Source: Deferribacter autotrophicus
GTDB lineage: Bacteria; Chrysiogenota; Deferribacteres; Deferribacterales; Deferribacteraceae
Direction of reading: 5' to 3'
DNA length: 64,000 nt
Assembly: GCF_008362905.1 (NCBI RefSeq)
Contig: NZ_VFJB01000006.1
Coordinates: forward strand, 186,001 to 250,000
A program made the position numbers and the translations under genes. Below the pieces are notes generated by a model. It was not told where the DNA came from and searched no databases. It saw only the letters and a program-made list of their open reading frames with translations. Positions within the stretch are counted from its first letter, which is position 1; each line of letters begins with the position of its first letter. Shown here piece by piece: positions 44,918 through 53,128 of this stretch.

Positions 44918-45051
44918 GTGTGTGGTGTCATTGTGAGACTGAGCACATTGGTGTAAGACTTTGTGATTTGTAAAAATTTAGCAAGCAGTGATAAAATCGT
45001 GCGAGATGTTTGGGACAAAGCAATATTGTAAAAAGTAATAGGAGGATTGTT

Positions 45052-45231
45052 ATGAAAAAGGAAGAAATTTTGAAAAAAATAACTGAGCTGGAAAGTAAAC
45101 TCAAAGATATTAAAGGTGAGAAGTGTGAGGTTTATTCAAGAGTGGTGGGGTATCATAGACCTGTTCAAAACTGGAATGAAGGTAAGCAGGAAGAATTTGG
45201 AGAAAGGTTTGAGTACGGATTTGAACAATGA
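45052..45231 (+). CDS. Separate glycyl-radical domain of class III ribonucleotide reductase
   Basis: A 59-residue protein holding only the C-terminal part of NrdD: YSRVVGYHRPVQNWNEGKQE with the radical glycine at position 33, preceded by a Lys/Glu-rich helix (residues about 2-22). The ATG at 45052 has a strong AGGAGG site 6 nt upstream, so it is made on its own and is not a mere remnant. It overlaps the nrdG start (ATGA), suggesting coupled translation with its activase. It should be activated by NrdG and dock on NrdD (ending at 44532), like GrcA/YfiD does on pyruvate formate-lyase. The helical parts at the end of NrdD and the start of this protein resemble each other and may pair. Confidence 0.85.
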   Translation: MKKEEILKKITELESKLKDIKGEKCEVYSRVVGYHRPVQNWNEGKQEEFGERFEYGFEQ

Positions 45232-45914
45232 TTGTGGCAGATTTCGAACCTGTCTCACTAAATGATTTCCCAGGTAGAATTGCAACCGTGGTATTTATCC
45301 ACGGATGCAATCTGTTGTGTAGATTTTGTTATAATAGAGAGTTGGTATTAAAAAATTTTGCATATGTGGATAAAACGAAAGAATTTTTTAAATTTCTCAA
45401 AGAGAACGGTATCAAAAGTGTGGCTATAACGGGGGGAGAGCCACTGTTTCACCCAAATATTTTTGAGTTTTTATACGAGCTAAAGGGAGATGGAATAGAA
45501 ACAAAACTTGATACAAACGGCTTTTCGTCAAAAAAATTAAAAATAGCCCTGGACGAAAAGCTGTTGGATTATGTGGCTGTGGATGTTAAGGGTTTTTCGG
45601 ATGAAGAGATAAAATATATTACAAGATGTAATTTAAAATTCAGGTATTTTGCTGATACTTACAGATTGCTGAAAAAATATGGTGTACCGTTTGAATTGAG
45701 AATAACTGTCTGGAGAGATTTTCAGAAGGAAACTTTGAAGAATTTTTTTATGCTGATTGACAGTAATGATAAGGTGGTCTTACAAAAGCCCATTGTTGAT
45801 AAACCTTTACTTGATAAAAGGTTTGAGTCTCAATTAAAAAGAATTGATTTCGAAAGGAACGTGGAAGTTTTTATGTCTTATTTTCCAAAAACAAAGGTGA
45901 GAAATATTTTGTGA
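45228..45914 (+). CDS. nrdG: Anaerobic ribonucleotide reductase activating protein
   Basis: Radical-SAM activase, 228 residues, with the iron-sulfur motif CNLLCRFC (near 27-34), the SAM-binding ITGGEPLFHP and the LDTNGF strand. It makes the glycyl radical, here on the free 59-residue domain encoded just before it. Its ATG overlaps the stop of that gene. The N-terminal SLNDFPGRIATVVFIHGCN is typical of NrdG of the Thermotoga type. Confidence 0.93.
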   Translation: MIVADFEPVSLNDFPGRIATVVFIHGCNLLCRFCYNRELVLKNFAYVDKTKEFFKFLKENGIKSVAITGGEPLFHPNIFEFLYELKGDGIETKLDTNGFSSKKLKIALDEKLLDYVAVDVKGFSDEEIKYITRCNLKFRYFADTYRLLKKYGVPFELRITVWRDFQKETLKNFFMLIDSNDKVVLQKPIVDKPLLDKRFESQLKRIDFERNVEVFMSYFPKTKVRNIL

Positions 45915-46624
45915 AAGAGATACCACTTTTGGCAACAACCTCTTTTATTTATTGCGATACAAGGGTGATGAATGTTTTAAGATTAATGCATCTGTTTGAT
46001 GAAATAGAGCTATTGTATTTTGAAAGCAGGAGAATGTTTGATGGAATTGATGAAAACGAGCTTTTATTGCTAAAAAAATTAAATATCAGGTATTGTCCTC
46101 ATCTTCCTTATGATAGGGATTTAAGTCGAAAAAGTGATTATGAAGTAATAACCGATTTTGTAGGAAATCTTACGAAACTACCTGTTTCATTTTTCTTTCT
46201 ACATTCAAACGGAAAAGATTATAAAAATATAGAAGTTTTGGCAGAAAAGTGTCCAATGGTCTTGGTGGAAAATGTCAAAAATACTAAGATTTTTGAAGAT
46301 TTGTTTGATACGAAAATAAATTACTGCCTTGATATTGGGCACCTACTGACGGTAGGTGAAAATCCTTTTGAGATTATTAAAAAGTATGGAGAAAAAATTA
46401 AATATATCCATTTACATGGGGTTAAAAATGGGGTTGATCATCTGGAACTGTATCATCTGGATGAAAAATTATTATTATACATTATTGATTTTGCTATAGA
46501 GAAAAAGATTGGTATTAGTCTGGAGTTGTTCGGTTTTAAAAGGTTGCTGGATAGTTTAAACTATTTATTGGAGGTTTTTGAAAAGCATGGTTACGCTTAT
46601 CACAGGTGGTATCAAAAGTGGTAA
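45911..46624 (+). CDS. TIM-barrel AP-endonuclease-like protein, CbiR candidate
   Basis: A 237-residue protein with the xylose-isomerase/AP-endonuclease-2 fold, shown by metal-site strands VLVENVKN (near 117), YCLDIGHLL (near 139), YIHLHGVKN (near 161) and SLELFGF (near 200). In Akkermansia and Rhodobacter a protein of this fold, CbiR, cuts cobamides for remodelling. Its place directly before cobU and cobT makes CbiR the best guess, but a sugar-phosphate isomerase cannot be excluded. The GTG start overlaps the nrdG stop. Confidence 0.68.
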   Translation: MKEIPLLATTSFIYCDTRVMNVLRLMHLFDEIELLYFESRRMFDGIDENELLLLKKLNIRYCPHLPYDRDLSRKSDYEVITDFVGNLTKLPVSFFFLHSNGKDYKNIEVLAEKCPMVLVENVKNTKIFEDLFDTKINYCLDIGHLLTVGENPFEIIKKYGEKIKYIHLHGVKNGVDHLELYHLDEKLLLYIIDFAIEKKIGISLELFGFKRLLDSLNYLLEVFEKHGYAYHRWYQKW

Positions 46625-47093
46625 AACTTCTTATGCAATAAAACTTGCTTTGACTTATGAGAAGAGGATTTATCTTGCCACAGCAGAGCCTTTCGATGAA
46701 GAGATGAAGAAGAAGATAGAGAGGCATAGGGCAGAAAGAGAAAATAGATTTGATACAATTGAAGAACCTGTTGAGATTGTAAAGGTGCTGGGAAGTATTA
46801 AAGATTGTGATGTTGTTGTTTTGGATTGTTTAACAACCTGGGTTAATAACTTGATGTATTATAAAAGAGATGTTGATAACTATTTCAAAGAATTGACAAA
46901 TTTACTGCCTGAAATTTCTTATAATTTAATAATAATTACAAATGAAGTTGGATTGGGAATTGTGCCTGCCGGGCAAGAGACAAGAAGATATGTAAATTTT
47001 CTAGGTATTATTAATCAAAAAGTGGCAGCGGTTGCAAATAATTGTATTCTGATGGTATCAGGAATACCGGTGAAAATAAAGGAGGAGATATGA
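46587..47093 (+). CDS. cobU: Adenosylcobinamide kinase / phosphate guanylyltransferase
   Basis: Bifunctional enzyme of nucleotide-loop assembly, 168 residues. It begins VTLITGGIKSGKTSYA (P-loop), with RHRAERENRFDTIEEP (the guanylylated His) and LDCLTTWVNNLM and TNEVGLGIVPAGQETR. The ATG at 46587 fits the family N-terminus; a TTG at 46578 is nearer to GGAGGT and is a possible alternative. It overlaps the CbiR-like gene by 38 bp and cobT by 4 bp. Confidence 0.93.
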   Translation: MVTLITGGIKSGKTSYAIKLALTYEKRIYLATAEPFDEEMKKKIERHRAERENRFDTIEEPVEIVKVLGSIKDCDVVVLDCLTTWVNNLMYYKRDVDNYFKELTNLLPEISYNLIIITNEVGLGIVPAGQETRRYVNFLGIINQKVAAVANNCILMVSGIPVKIKEEI

Positions 47094-48163
47094 CACTACA
47101 AGAGATTATTTCAAAAATTGAATCGGTTGATAGTGAAATTTTTGAAAAGGCAAAAGAAAGGACTTCGCAGTTAATTATGCCACCAAGGGCAATGGGGGTG
47201 TTGAACGATATTTCTGAAAAGCTTTGTGCCATTGCATCAAACATGAAGCCTGAGGTGGACAGAAGGGCTGTATTCGTGATGGCAGGCGATCACGGAATTG
47301 TGGAAGAAGGGGTAAGTGCATTTCCGCAGCAGGTTACCTGTGAGATGATCAAAGCTTTTGTAAACGGTATTGCTACCATAACTGTTCTTGCAAGGCAAAA
47401 TAACTGTGCTGTGGTAGTGGCTGATGTGGGTTCTAAATGTAAGATAGATGAGAAAGAACTATCCGGAAAAAATAAATTTATTGTAAGAAAGGTTAAGTTT
47501 GGTACGAACAATTTTACAAAAGAGCCTGCTATGACAAGAGATGAGGCTATTCAATCAATACTGGCAGGTTTTGAAATCGCTTCCAGAGAGATTGAAAAAC
47601 AAAACCTTAATGTGATAGCAACAGGTGATATGGGGATTGGTAATACTACTCCATCTTCAGCTATTGGTGTTGTGATTACTGGAAACAGGGTGGAAGAGAT
47701 GACCGGCAATGGTACAGGTATCCCTTCTGAGATGTTAAAAAAGAAGATTGAAGTAATAAAGAAGGGTATTGAGCTTCACAAACCAAATCCTGAGGATGGC
47801 ATAGATGTGCTCTCAAAGGTCGGTGGTATTGAGATTGGAGCAATAGCAGGGGTTATACTTGCTGCTGCATATCACAGAATTCCTGTTATAATCGATGGTA
47901 TTATATCTACAGCTGGTGCTCTTATTGCTTACAAACTTTGTCCTACCGTGTTAGAATATATGTTTGCAGGACACAAGTCTGAAGAGCCGGGGCATATAAA
48001 AATGCTTGATTATTTAGGTTTGAAACCATTATTACAGCTCAATATGAGGCTTGGCGAGGGTACTGGAGCAGTTCTTGCAATGCATATACTTGATGCTGCA
48101 GCAAGAATCATAAAAGAAGTGGCAACTTTTAGTGAGGCAGGGGTAAGTGAAAGCAAAGTGTAA
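47090..48163 (+). CDS. cobT: Nicotinate-nucleotide:DMB phosphoribosyltransferase
   Basis: Makes the alpha-ribazole phosphate of the lower ligand. The 357-residue protein carries FVMAGDHGIVEEGVSAFPQQ (near 65-84), IATGDMGIGNTTPSSA (near 180-195) and the late HKSEEPGHIKMLDYLGLKPLL with LRLGEGTGA. GGAGGAG precedes the ATG at 47090. The 95 bp to cobS holds only 7-periodic low-complexity sequence. Confidence 0.95.
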   Translation: MTLQEIISKIESVDSEIFEKAKERTSQLIMPPRAMGVLNDISEKLCAIASNMKPEVDRRAVFVMAGDHGIVEEGVSAFPQQVTCEMIKAFVNGIATITVLARQNNCAVVVADVGSKCKIDEKELSGKNKFIVRKVKFGTNNFTKEPAMTRDEAIQSILAGFEIASREIEKQNLNVIATGDMGIGNTTPSSAIGVVITGNRVEEMTGNGTGIPSEMLKKKIEVIKKGIELHKPNPEDGIDVLSKVGGIEIGAIAGVILAAAYHRIPVIIDGIISTAGALIAYKLCPTVLEYMFAGHKSEEPGHIKMLDYLGLKPLLQLNMRLGEGTGAVLAMHILDAAARIIKEVATFSEAGVSESKV

Positions 48164-48258
48164 TAGTAGTGACAAGTGTTAAGTGATAAGTAACGAGTGA
48201 CGATTAACAGATTACAATGTGTGAGGAACGTATAACGCGAGAGAGGTTATGAAAGATA

Positions 48259-48957
48259 ATGTTAGCTGATTTTAAAAATGCAATATCCTTTTTGACCATT
48301 GTGAGATTGAAAAGTGATGATTTTGATGCAAAAGGTGCTTTGCGTTTTTTCCCTCTTGTTGGATTTTTGATTGGTTTTTTGGTATTTTTAATCAGTTTGT
48401 TTAATACACCCATTACTCCAATTTTGATGATTATATTTAGTGTAGTTATTACGGGTGGACTTCATCTGGACGGACTTGCTGATACAGCTGATGCTTACTT
48501 TTCTGGTCGCTCTAAAGATGCAATGCTTAAGATTATGAAAGATAGTAGAATTGGAACGATGGGAGTACTTGCTTTAATACTTATTTTGATATCAAAACTT
48601 TATGCCTTTGAAAGCATAAAGGAGGGGATGGCTATCATACTTCCTTTTGCCTATGCTAGAGCCGGCATGCTTCATCTTATTCATAACTTAAAATATTTAA
48701 GAGATGATGGGACAGGAAAATCTTTCTTTGGTAGGTTAGAAACAAAAGATTTCAATTTGGCATATATTATTTATTTTTTATCAATTTTTGGGGGATTTGG
48801 ATTTTTTATTATTTTCAACATTGTTTATTTTATATTGCTTATTTTGTTGAAGAATTATCATTTGAAAAAAATAGGTGGTGCAACCGGTGATATCATCGGA
48901 GCATCATGTGAAGTAATTGAAACGGTTTTACTTTTAACAGGAGTGTTCATTGCTTGA
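48259..48957 (+). CDS. cobS: Cobalamin synthase (adenosylcobinamide-GDP ribazoletransferase)
   Basis: Membrane enzyme that joins adenosylcobinamide-GDP and alpha-ribazole. The 232-residue protein has several membrane helices and the family motifs ALRFFPLVGFLIG (near 29-41) and GGLHLDGLADTADAYFSGRS (near 68-87), plus RIGTMGVLAL and the C-terminal GGATGDIIGASCEVIE. It overlaps cobD by 8 bp. Confidence 0.94.
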   Translation: MLADFKNAISFLTIVRLKSDDFDAKGALRFFPLVGFLIGFLVFLISLFNTPITPILMIIFSVVITGGLHLDGLADTADAYFSGRSKDAMLKIMKDSRIGTMGVLALILILISKLYAFESIKEGMAIILPFAYARAGMLHLIHNLKYLRDDGTGKSFFGRLETKDFNLAYIIYFLSIFGGFGFFIIFNIVYFILLILLKNYHLKKIGGATGDIIGASCEVIETVLLLTGVFIA

Positions 48958-50005
48958 TTTTTCACATGGCGGAAATGTGTATCTCTTTGCAGAAAAACTG
49001 GGATGTAAGCCTGAAGATTTAATTGATTTGAGTAGTAATATTTCGCCATTTATCGATAAATTTATTCTAAAAGAGACCCAGAACTATTTCAAATTTTTTC
49101 AATTTCTCCCAAGTTCTCATGGGTATTTACTAAAGAAGGAAGTGGCAAGACAGTATGATATATCATCGGACCAAGTGGTTTTAGGAGTTGGAACGAGTGA
49201 ATTAATAAAAAATATTTGTTTTCTGTATAAAAACAGGAAATGCTTGATATTCCCACCCACTTATATCGATTATGAAAAATACGCTACCATTTATTCCTTG
49301 GATATTAATTTTTATTATCTGAAAGAAGAGGATGAATTTGAATTACATTGGGAGAAGATAGATTTTTCAAAATATGAACTGGTTTTCATATGTAATCCTA
49401 ACAATCCCACAGGAAAAGTTATTCGCAAAGATGAGCTAATTAAAGTTGTGAGTTTGTATCCTGATACTTTGTTTGTGGTAGACGAATCTTACCTTCCTTT
49501 TTTGATAAATGAAGATGAAATGACTCTGTTGGGTACGGAATATAACAATTTATTAGTTCTAAGGTCTTTTTCAAAGATTTATGGTATGGCAGGAATTCGA
49601 GTGGGGTTTGCGTATTCTAAAAACGCCGGGTTAATTAAAAATATTGAGCGATATAATCTTGAGTGGGGGATAAGCTCCATTTCAGAGCAGATAGGGATGA
49701 AACTTTTGTCGATAGATACAAAAAAAATTGCTAAACAAATAGATGAGATAAAACGTAAATTTTTTGAGAGATTGATGCAGCTTGATGGTATCAAAGTTTA
49801 TCCTTCAGATACAAATTTTTTACTTATTAAACTGTTAGAAAAAGATAGCGATTATGTTATCAATGAATTGTTAAAGGAAAAAATTCTTGTTAGAAACTGC
49901 AAAAATATCAGAGGGCTTGATGATACTTTTATCCGCATATCTGTAAAGGAAGAAGAAAAGATGGATTATTTTATTAAGGTTTTTGAAAGGGTTTTAAATG
50001 GGTAA
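48950..50005 (+). CDS. cobD: Threonine-phosphate decarboxylase
   Basis: PLP enzyme of the aspartate aminotransferase fold making aminopropanol phosphate for the nucleotide loop. The 351-residue protein begins with the HGGN motif typical of CobD (DFSHGGNVYLFAE), has CNPNNPTGKVI (near 145) and the PLP Lys in LRSFSKIYGMAGIRVGFA (near 208). The TTG at 48950 has AGGAG 6 nt upstream. Its place between cobS and cbiP separates it from histidinol-phosphate aminotransferases. Confidence 0.92.
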   Translation: MLDFSHGGNVYLFAEKLGCKPEDLIDLSSNISPFIDKFILKETQNYFKFFQFLPSSHGYLLKKEVARQYDISSDQVVLGVGTSELIKNICFLYKNRKCLIFPPTYIDYEKYATIYSLDINFYYLKEEDEFELHWEKIDFSKYELVFICNPNNPTGKVIRKDELIKVVSLYPDTLFVVDESYLPFLINEDEMTLLGTEYNNLLVLRSFSKIYGMAGIRVGFAYSKNAGLIKNIERYNLEWGISSISEQIGMKLLSIDTKKIAKQIDEIKRKFFERLMQLDGIKVYPSDTNFLLIKLLEKDSDYVINELLKEKILVRNCKNIRGLDDTFIRISVKEEEKMDYFIKVFERVLNG

Positions 50006-51440
50006 GAAGAAGCATATAATGATTCAGGGGACAGGTTCTGGTGTAGGCAAAAGTATTTTGGTTGCAGGGCTTTGCAGACTGCTTACAAATAAAGGATATA
50101 AAGTGGCACCTTTCAAAGCTCAAAATATGGCGCTCAATTCTGGAGTAACTTTTGACGGGCTTGAAATGGGAAGAGCACAAATTTTGCAGGCTGAAGCGTG
50201 TAAAATGTTGCCTGATGTCAGAATGAATCCTATCCTTTTGAAGCCTACCGGTAAAGGGATGTCTCAGATCATTAGACTGGGTAAACCTTACAAAACTGTT
50301 TCTTATAGGGATTATTACAAATTGTATAATGAGAATTTGCAGGTTGTAAAAGAAGCATTTGAATCATTGGAAAGGGAAAACGATTTTTTGGTCATTGAAG
50401 GGGCGGGTTCACCTGCTGAAATAAATCTTCAAAAATATGATATTGTGAATATGAAAATGGCAGAGATTGCTGATGCAAAGGTTTATATTGTGGGTGACAT
50501 TGATAGAGGAGGGATCTTTGCTTCTTTCAAGGGTACTTATGATTTAATTGAGGAAAAGTATAAAAATTATATTAAAGGGTTTGTTATTAATAAGTTTAGG
50601 GGGGATTCGTCCCTTCTTGAGCCAGCATTTGGACTTTTTAAATCATATTGTCCCATACCGATTAAAGGGGTAATCCCTTATTTTGAGCATTGTTTAGAAG
50701 ATGAAGATTCTCAAGGGTTGAAAAATAGTGTTGATAAGAAAAGTGCCGAAATAAAGATTGGTGTCATAAAATTGAAATATTTATCAAACTTTACTGATTT
50801 TTTACCTTTACAGATTCTGGATAATGTAATGTTGAAATATACGGATGATCCTGATGATCTTGATAGCTTCGATGCCATCATAATTCCTGGCTCGAAAAAT
50901 AGTATCCTTGATATGAAATTTTTAAAGAAAAAAGGGCTTTTTGAGAAGATAAAATCATTATACGGGAAGAAACTGATTATGGGGATTTGTGGTGGATTTC
51001 AGATGTTGGGAGATGAGATTATTGATGAAGATGGTGTAGAAGATGCTGGGAATATGGATGGTTTCGGATTCGTGCATATGAAAACTTTATTTGATAGAGA
51101 AAAGATTTTGAGAAGAAAAGAGTATATAGCATCAGGTGATTATTTCACTGGGAAGATTTCGGGTTATGAAATTCACCATGGTAGAAGTATAATACATGAT
51201 GATCGTGTGGAAAATTTATTAATCGAAAATGGGTTGCTTATTTATGATAGGGAAAATAGAGTTATCGGCACTTATCTGCATGGGATTTTTGAAAATGCAG
51301 ATTTTATAAAGTTCTTTTTTAAGCTTTTAAATAAAAATGTGGAAATTTCCAAAACATATTTTGAGCTGAAAGAGGAGTCTCTTGAGAAGCTTGCATCAAT
51401 GCTAGAAGAAAATTTGTGGAAAAATATAAAAAATGATTGA
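49998..51440 (+). CDS. cbiP: Cobyric acid synthase
   Basis: Glutamine-dependent amidation of the b, d, e and g carboxylates. The 480-residue protein begins IMIQGTGSGVGKSILVAG (ATPase fold) with APFKAQNMALNSGVT, and ends with the amidotransferase part where LIMGICGGFQMLG carries the nucleophile Cys (near 332) and YEIHHGRS (near 392) the family marker. It overlaps cobD and cbiB by 8 bp each. Confidence 0.96.
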   Translation: MGKKKHIMIQGTGSGVGKSILVAGLCRLLTNKGYKVAPFKAQNMALNSGVTFDGLEMGRAQILQAEACKMLPDVRMNPILLKPTGKGMSQIIRLGKPYKTVSYRDYYKLYNENLQVVKEAFESLERENDFLVIEGAGSPAEINLQKYDIVNMKMAEIADAKVYIVGDIDRGGIFASFKGTYDLIEEKYKNYIKGFVINKFRGDSSLLEPAFGLFKSYCPIPIKGVIPYFEHCLEDEDSQGLKNSVDKKSAEIKIGVIKLKYLSNFTDFLPLQILDNVMLKYTDDPDDLDSFDAIIIPGSKNSILDMKFLKKKGLFEKIKSLYGKKLIMGICGGFQMLGDEIIDEDGVEDAGNMDGFGFVHMKTLFDREKILRRKEYIASGDYFTGKISGYEIHHGRSIIHDDRVENLLIENGLLIYDRENRVIGTYLHGIFENADFIKFFFKLLNKNVEISKTYFELKEESLEKLASMLEENLWKNIKND

Positions 51441-52362
51441 TCCTCTAATTTTAGCGGTATTACTGGATATTATCTTCGGAGAATTACCAAACAGGTTTCA
51501 CCCTGTGGCTTTAAACGGGAGAATGATCTCGTATTATGAAAAGATTTTTTATAAAGTAGAAAATAGAGTTTTTGGTGGTACTTTTCTTTTCATTGCATCC
51601 CAATTAACCGTTTTGTCAGTGATATATTTGCTTTCAAAGATGTTTAAAGGAAATCAGTTTCTTCTTTTTTCTTTCAAGACATTTGTTTTTTACTCATTTT
51701 TATCAATAAAGGGGATGAAAGATCATGCAATGGAAATTTTTTATCTCTTGTTTCATGATGTAGAAGAAGCAAAAAAGAGATTGAAATATATTGTGAGCAG
51801 GGATGTGGATGGGATGGATGAGGAAAAGATAGTAAAATCAGTGGTGGAATCTGTGGGGGAAAATTTTAATGATGCCTTTTTTGCTCCAATTATATATGCA
51901 GCTGTTTTTGGAGTTTATGGCATTGCATTTTATAGAGTAGCCAATACACTTGATGCGATGGTAGGATATAGAAATGAAAAGTATGAAAAATTTGGTAAAT
52001 TTTCGGCTAAGATGGATGATATTTTAAACTATGTTTCGGCAAGACTGCAGGTTGTACCACTCATTTTATCGGCAGGATTGCTTTTTAAAAGGAGTAAAGA
52101 GGCGTTTAATGCTTTTTTAAAATTTAGAAATGCTTTATCAAGTCCGAATGCAGGGTGTGGTATTTCCATATTTGCCGGTGCCCTCAATATTACACTAGGT
52201 GGAGATACCTATTATTTTGGGAAACTCATTAAAAAACCTGATATTGTGGGTGGAGATGAGAAAGTAACTCCTTTTAAAATTTTAGATGCGGTGGAATTGT
52301 ATTTTTCCGCTGCAATATTGACTTTAATATTTTATGCAGTTTTGAAGTTGCTATGTGTATAA
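51433..52362 (+). CDS. cbiB: Adenosylcobinamide-phosphate synthase
   Basis: Membrane enzyme that attaches aminopropanol (phosphate) to adenosylcobyric acid. The 309-residue protein has several membrane helices and the family motifs AVLLDIIFGELPNRFHPVAL (near 4-23), VSRDVDGMDEEKIVKSVVES (near 119-138), ENFNDAFFAPIIY and LSSPNAGCGISIFAGALN (near 236-253). It is the last gene before a structured repeat. Confidence 0.94.
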   Translation: MIDPLILAVLLDIIFGELPNRFHPVALNGRMISYYEKIFYKVENRVFGGTFLFIASQLTVLSVIYLLSKMFKGNQFLLFSFKTFVFYSFLSIKGMKDHAMEIFYLLFHDVEEAKKRLKYIVSRDVDGMDEEKIVKSVVESVGENFNDAFFAPIIYAAVFGVYGIAFYRVANTLDAMVGYRNEKYEKFGKFSAKMDDILNYVSARLQVVPLILSAGLLFKRSKEAFNAFLKFRNALSSPNAGCGISIFAGALNITLGGDTYYFGKLIKKPDIVGGDEKVTPFKILDAVELYFSAAILTLIFYAVLKLLCV

Positions 52363-52393
52363 TAGAAATTAAAATGATTAATGAGAAAAGGTG

Positions 52394-52625
52394 TTGGTAT
52401 CATCACATTTTTTGATAGTTATTTAAAATATTATTATGTATCAAATGATTATGTTGAAGTGTTTATGGAAAAACATTTTTTTCATTCTCGCAAAACGTCC
52501 AGTTTTGCTCCGAGGCAAGCTCCTCTAAAACTGCCGTCCATGGCGGTTTTATGGGAACTTGAACCCAAAAAATGTTTTTCCATAAACACAAATTTAAAAC
52601 TGTGTAAAAAAATAGGATGCACCAG
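52394..52625. repeat. MITE-like structured element, copy D (best preserved)
   Basis: Outer ends TTGGTATCATCACATTTTTT (52394 on) and AAAATAGGATGCACCAG (to 52625). The inner inverted repeat is perfect over 23 bp (52459-52481 and 52567-52589), containing GGAAAAACATTTTTT. Between the arms stand three hairpins: GCAAAAC-GTCCA-GTTTTGC (52490-52508), GAGG-CAAGCT-CCTC, and AAAACTGCC-GTCCAT-GGCGGTTTT. It fills the 310 bp between cbiB and sirC. Confidence 0.78.
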
Positions 52626-52672
52626 GAAAAAATATTGTTGTATGAGTAAAAAATAGGTAGGTATGAGTTTGT

Positions 52673-53128
52673 ATGTATCCGTTGATGTTTAAATTAACTG
52701 GGAAAAAAGTGGTTTTTGTGGGCGGGGGAAAGGTGGCCAGTAGAAAAATCAGATCTCTGCTTACACTCTCAATGCCTGCAATTACGGTTGTTTCTGATAG
52801 CATTGATGATAGTTTAAAAAAACTCTGTGATGAAGATAAGATTTATTGGATACAATCAAAATTTGATGAAAATGTTATAGATGAAAAATTTGATTTTGCC
52901 TTTATTTGTACAAATGATAAAGAGACTAATGAAAGGGCAGCTGATTTTTTTATAAAAAAAGGAATTCCTGTAAATGTCTGTGATGATAAGGAACTTTCAA
53001 CATTTTTCATGCCTGCAGTGTTTGAAGAGAAAGATTTTGTAGTTGCGATTTCTACAAAAGGTAAATCCCCTACTGATTCTAAAGAAGTAAAGGAGCTATT
53101 AAAAAATTGTCTGAAGAAAAGAAGTTGA
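52673..53128 (+). CDS. Precorrin-2 dehydrogenase (SirC/CysG N-terminal type)
   Basis: A 151-residue NAD-dependent dehydrogenase that makes sirohydrochlorin from precorrin-2, linking CobA to CbiK. It shows the Rossmann start KKVVFVGGGKVASRKIRSL, the segment FAFICTNDKETNERAADFF and STKGKSPTDSKEVKELL of Met8/SirC proteins. The length suits the single-domain form without ferrochelatase part. It overlaps cbiD by 22 bp. Confidence 0.9.
   Translation: MYPLMFKLTGKKVVFVGGGKVASRKIRSLLTLSMPAITVVSDSIDDSLKKLCDEDKIYWIQSKFDENVIDEKFDFAFICTNDKETNERAADFFIKKGIPVNVCDDKELSTFFMPAVFEEKDFVVAISTKGKSPTDSKEVKELLKNCLKKRS

Noticed and set aside
52381-52656. A 91-codon open frame between cbiB and sirC
   Set aside because: It lies wholly in repeat copy D; the codons follow the repeat hairpins, and there is no ribosome site or known family.
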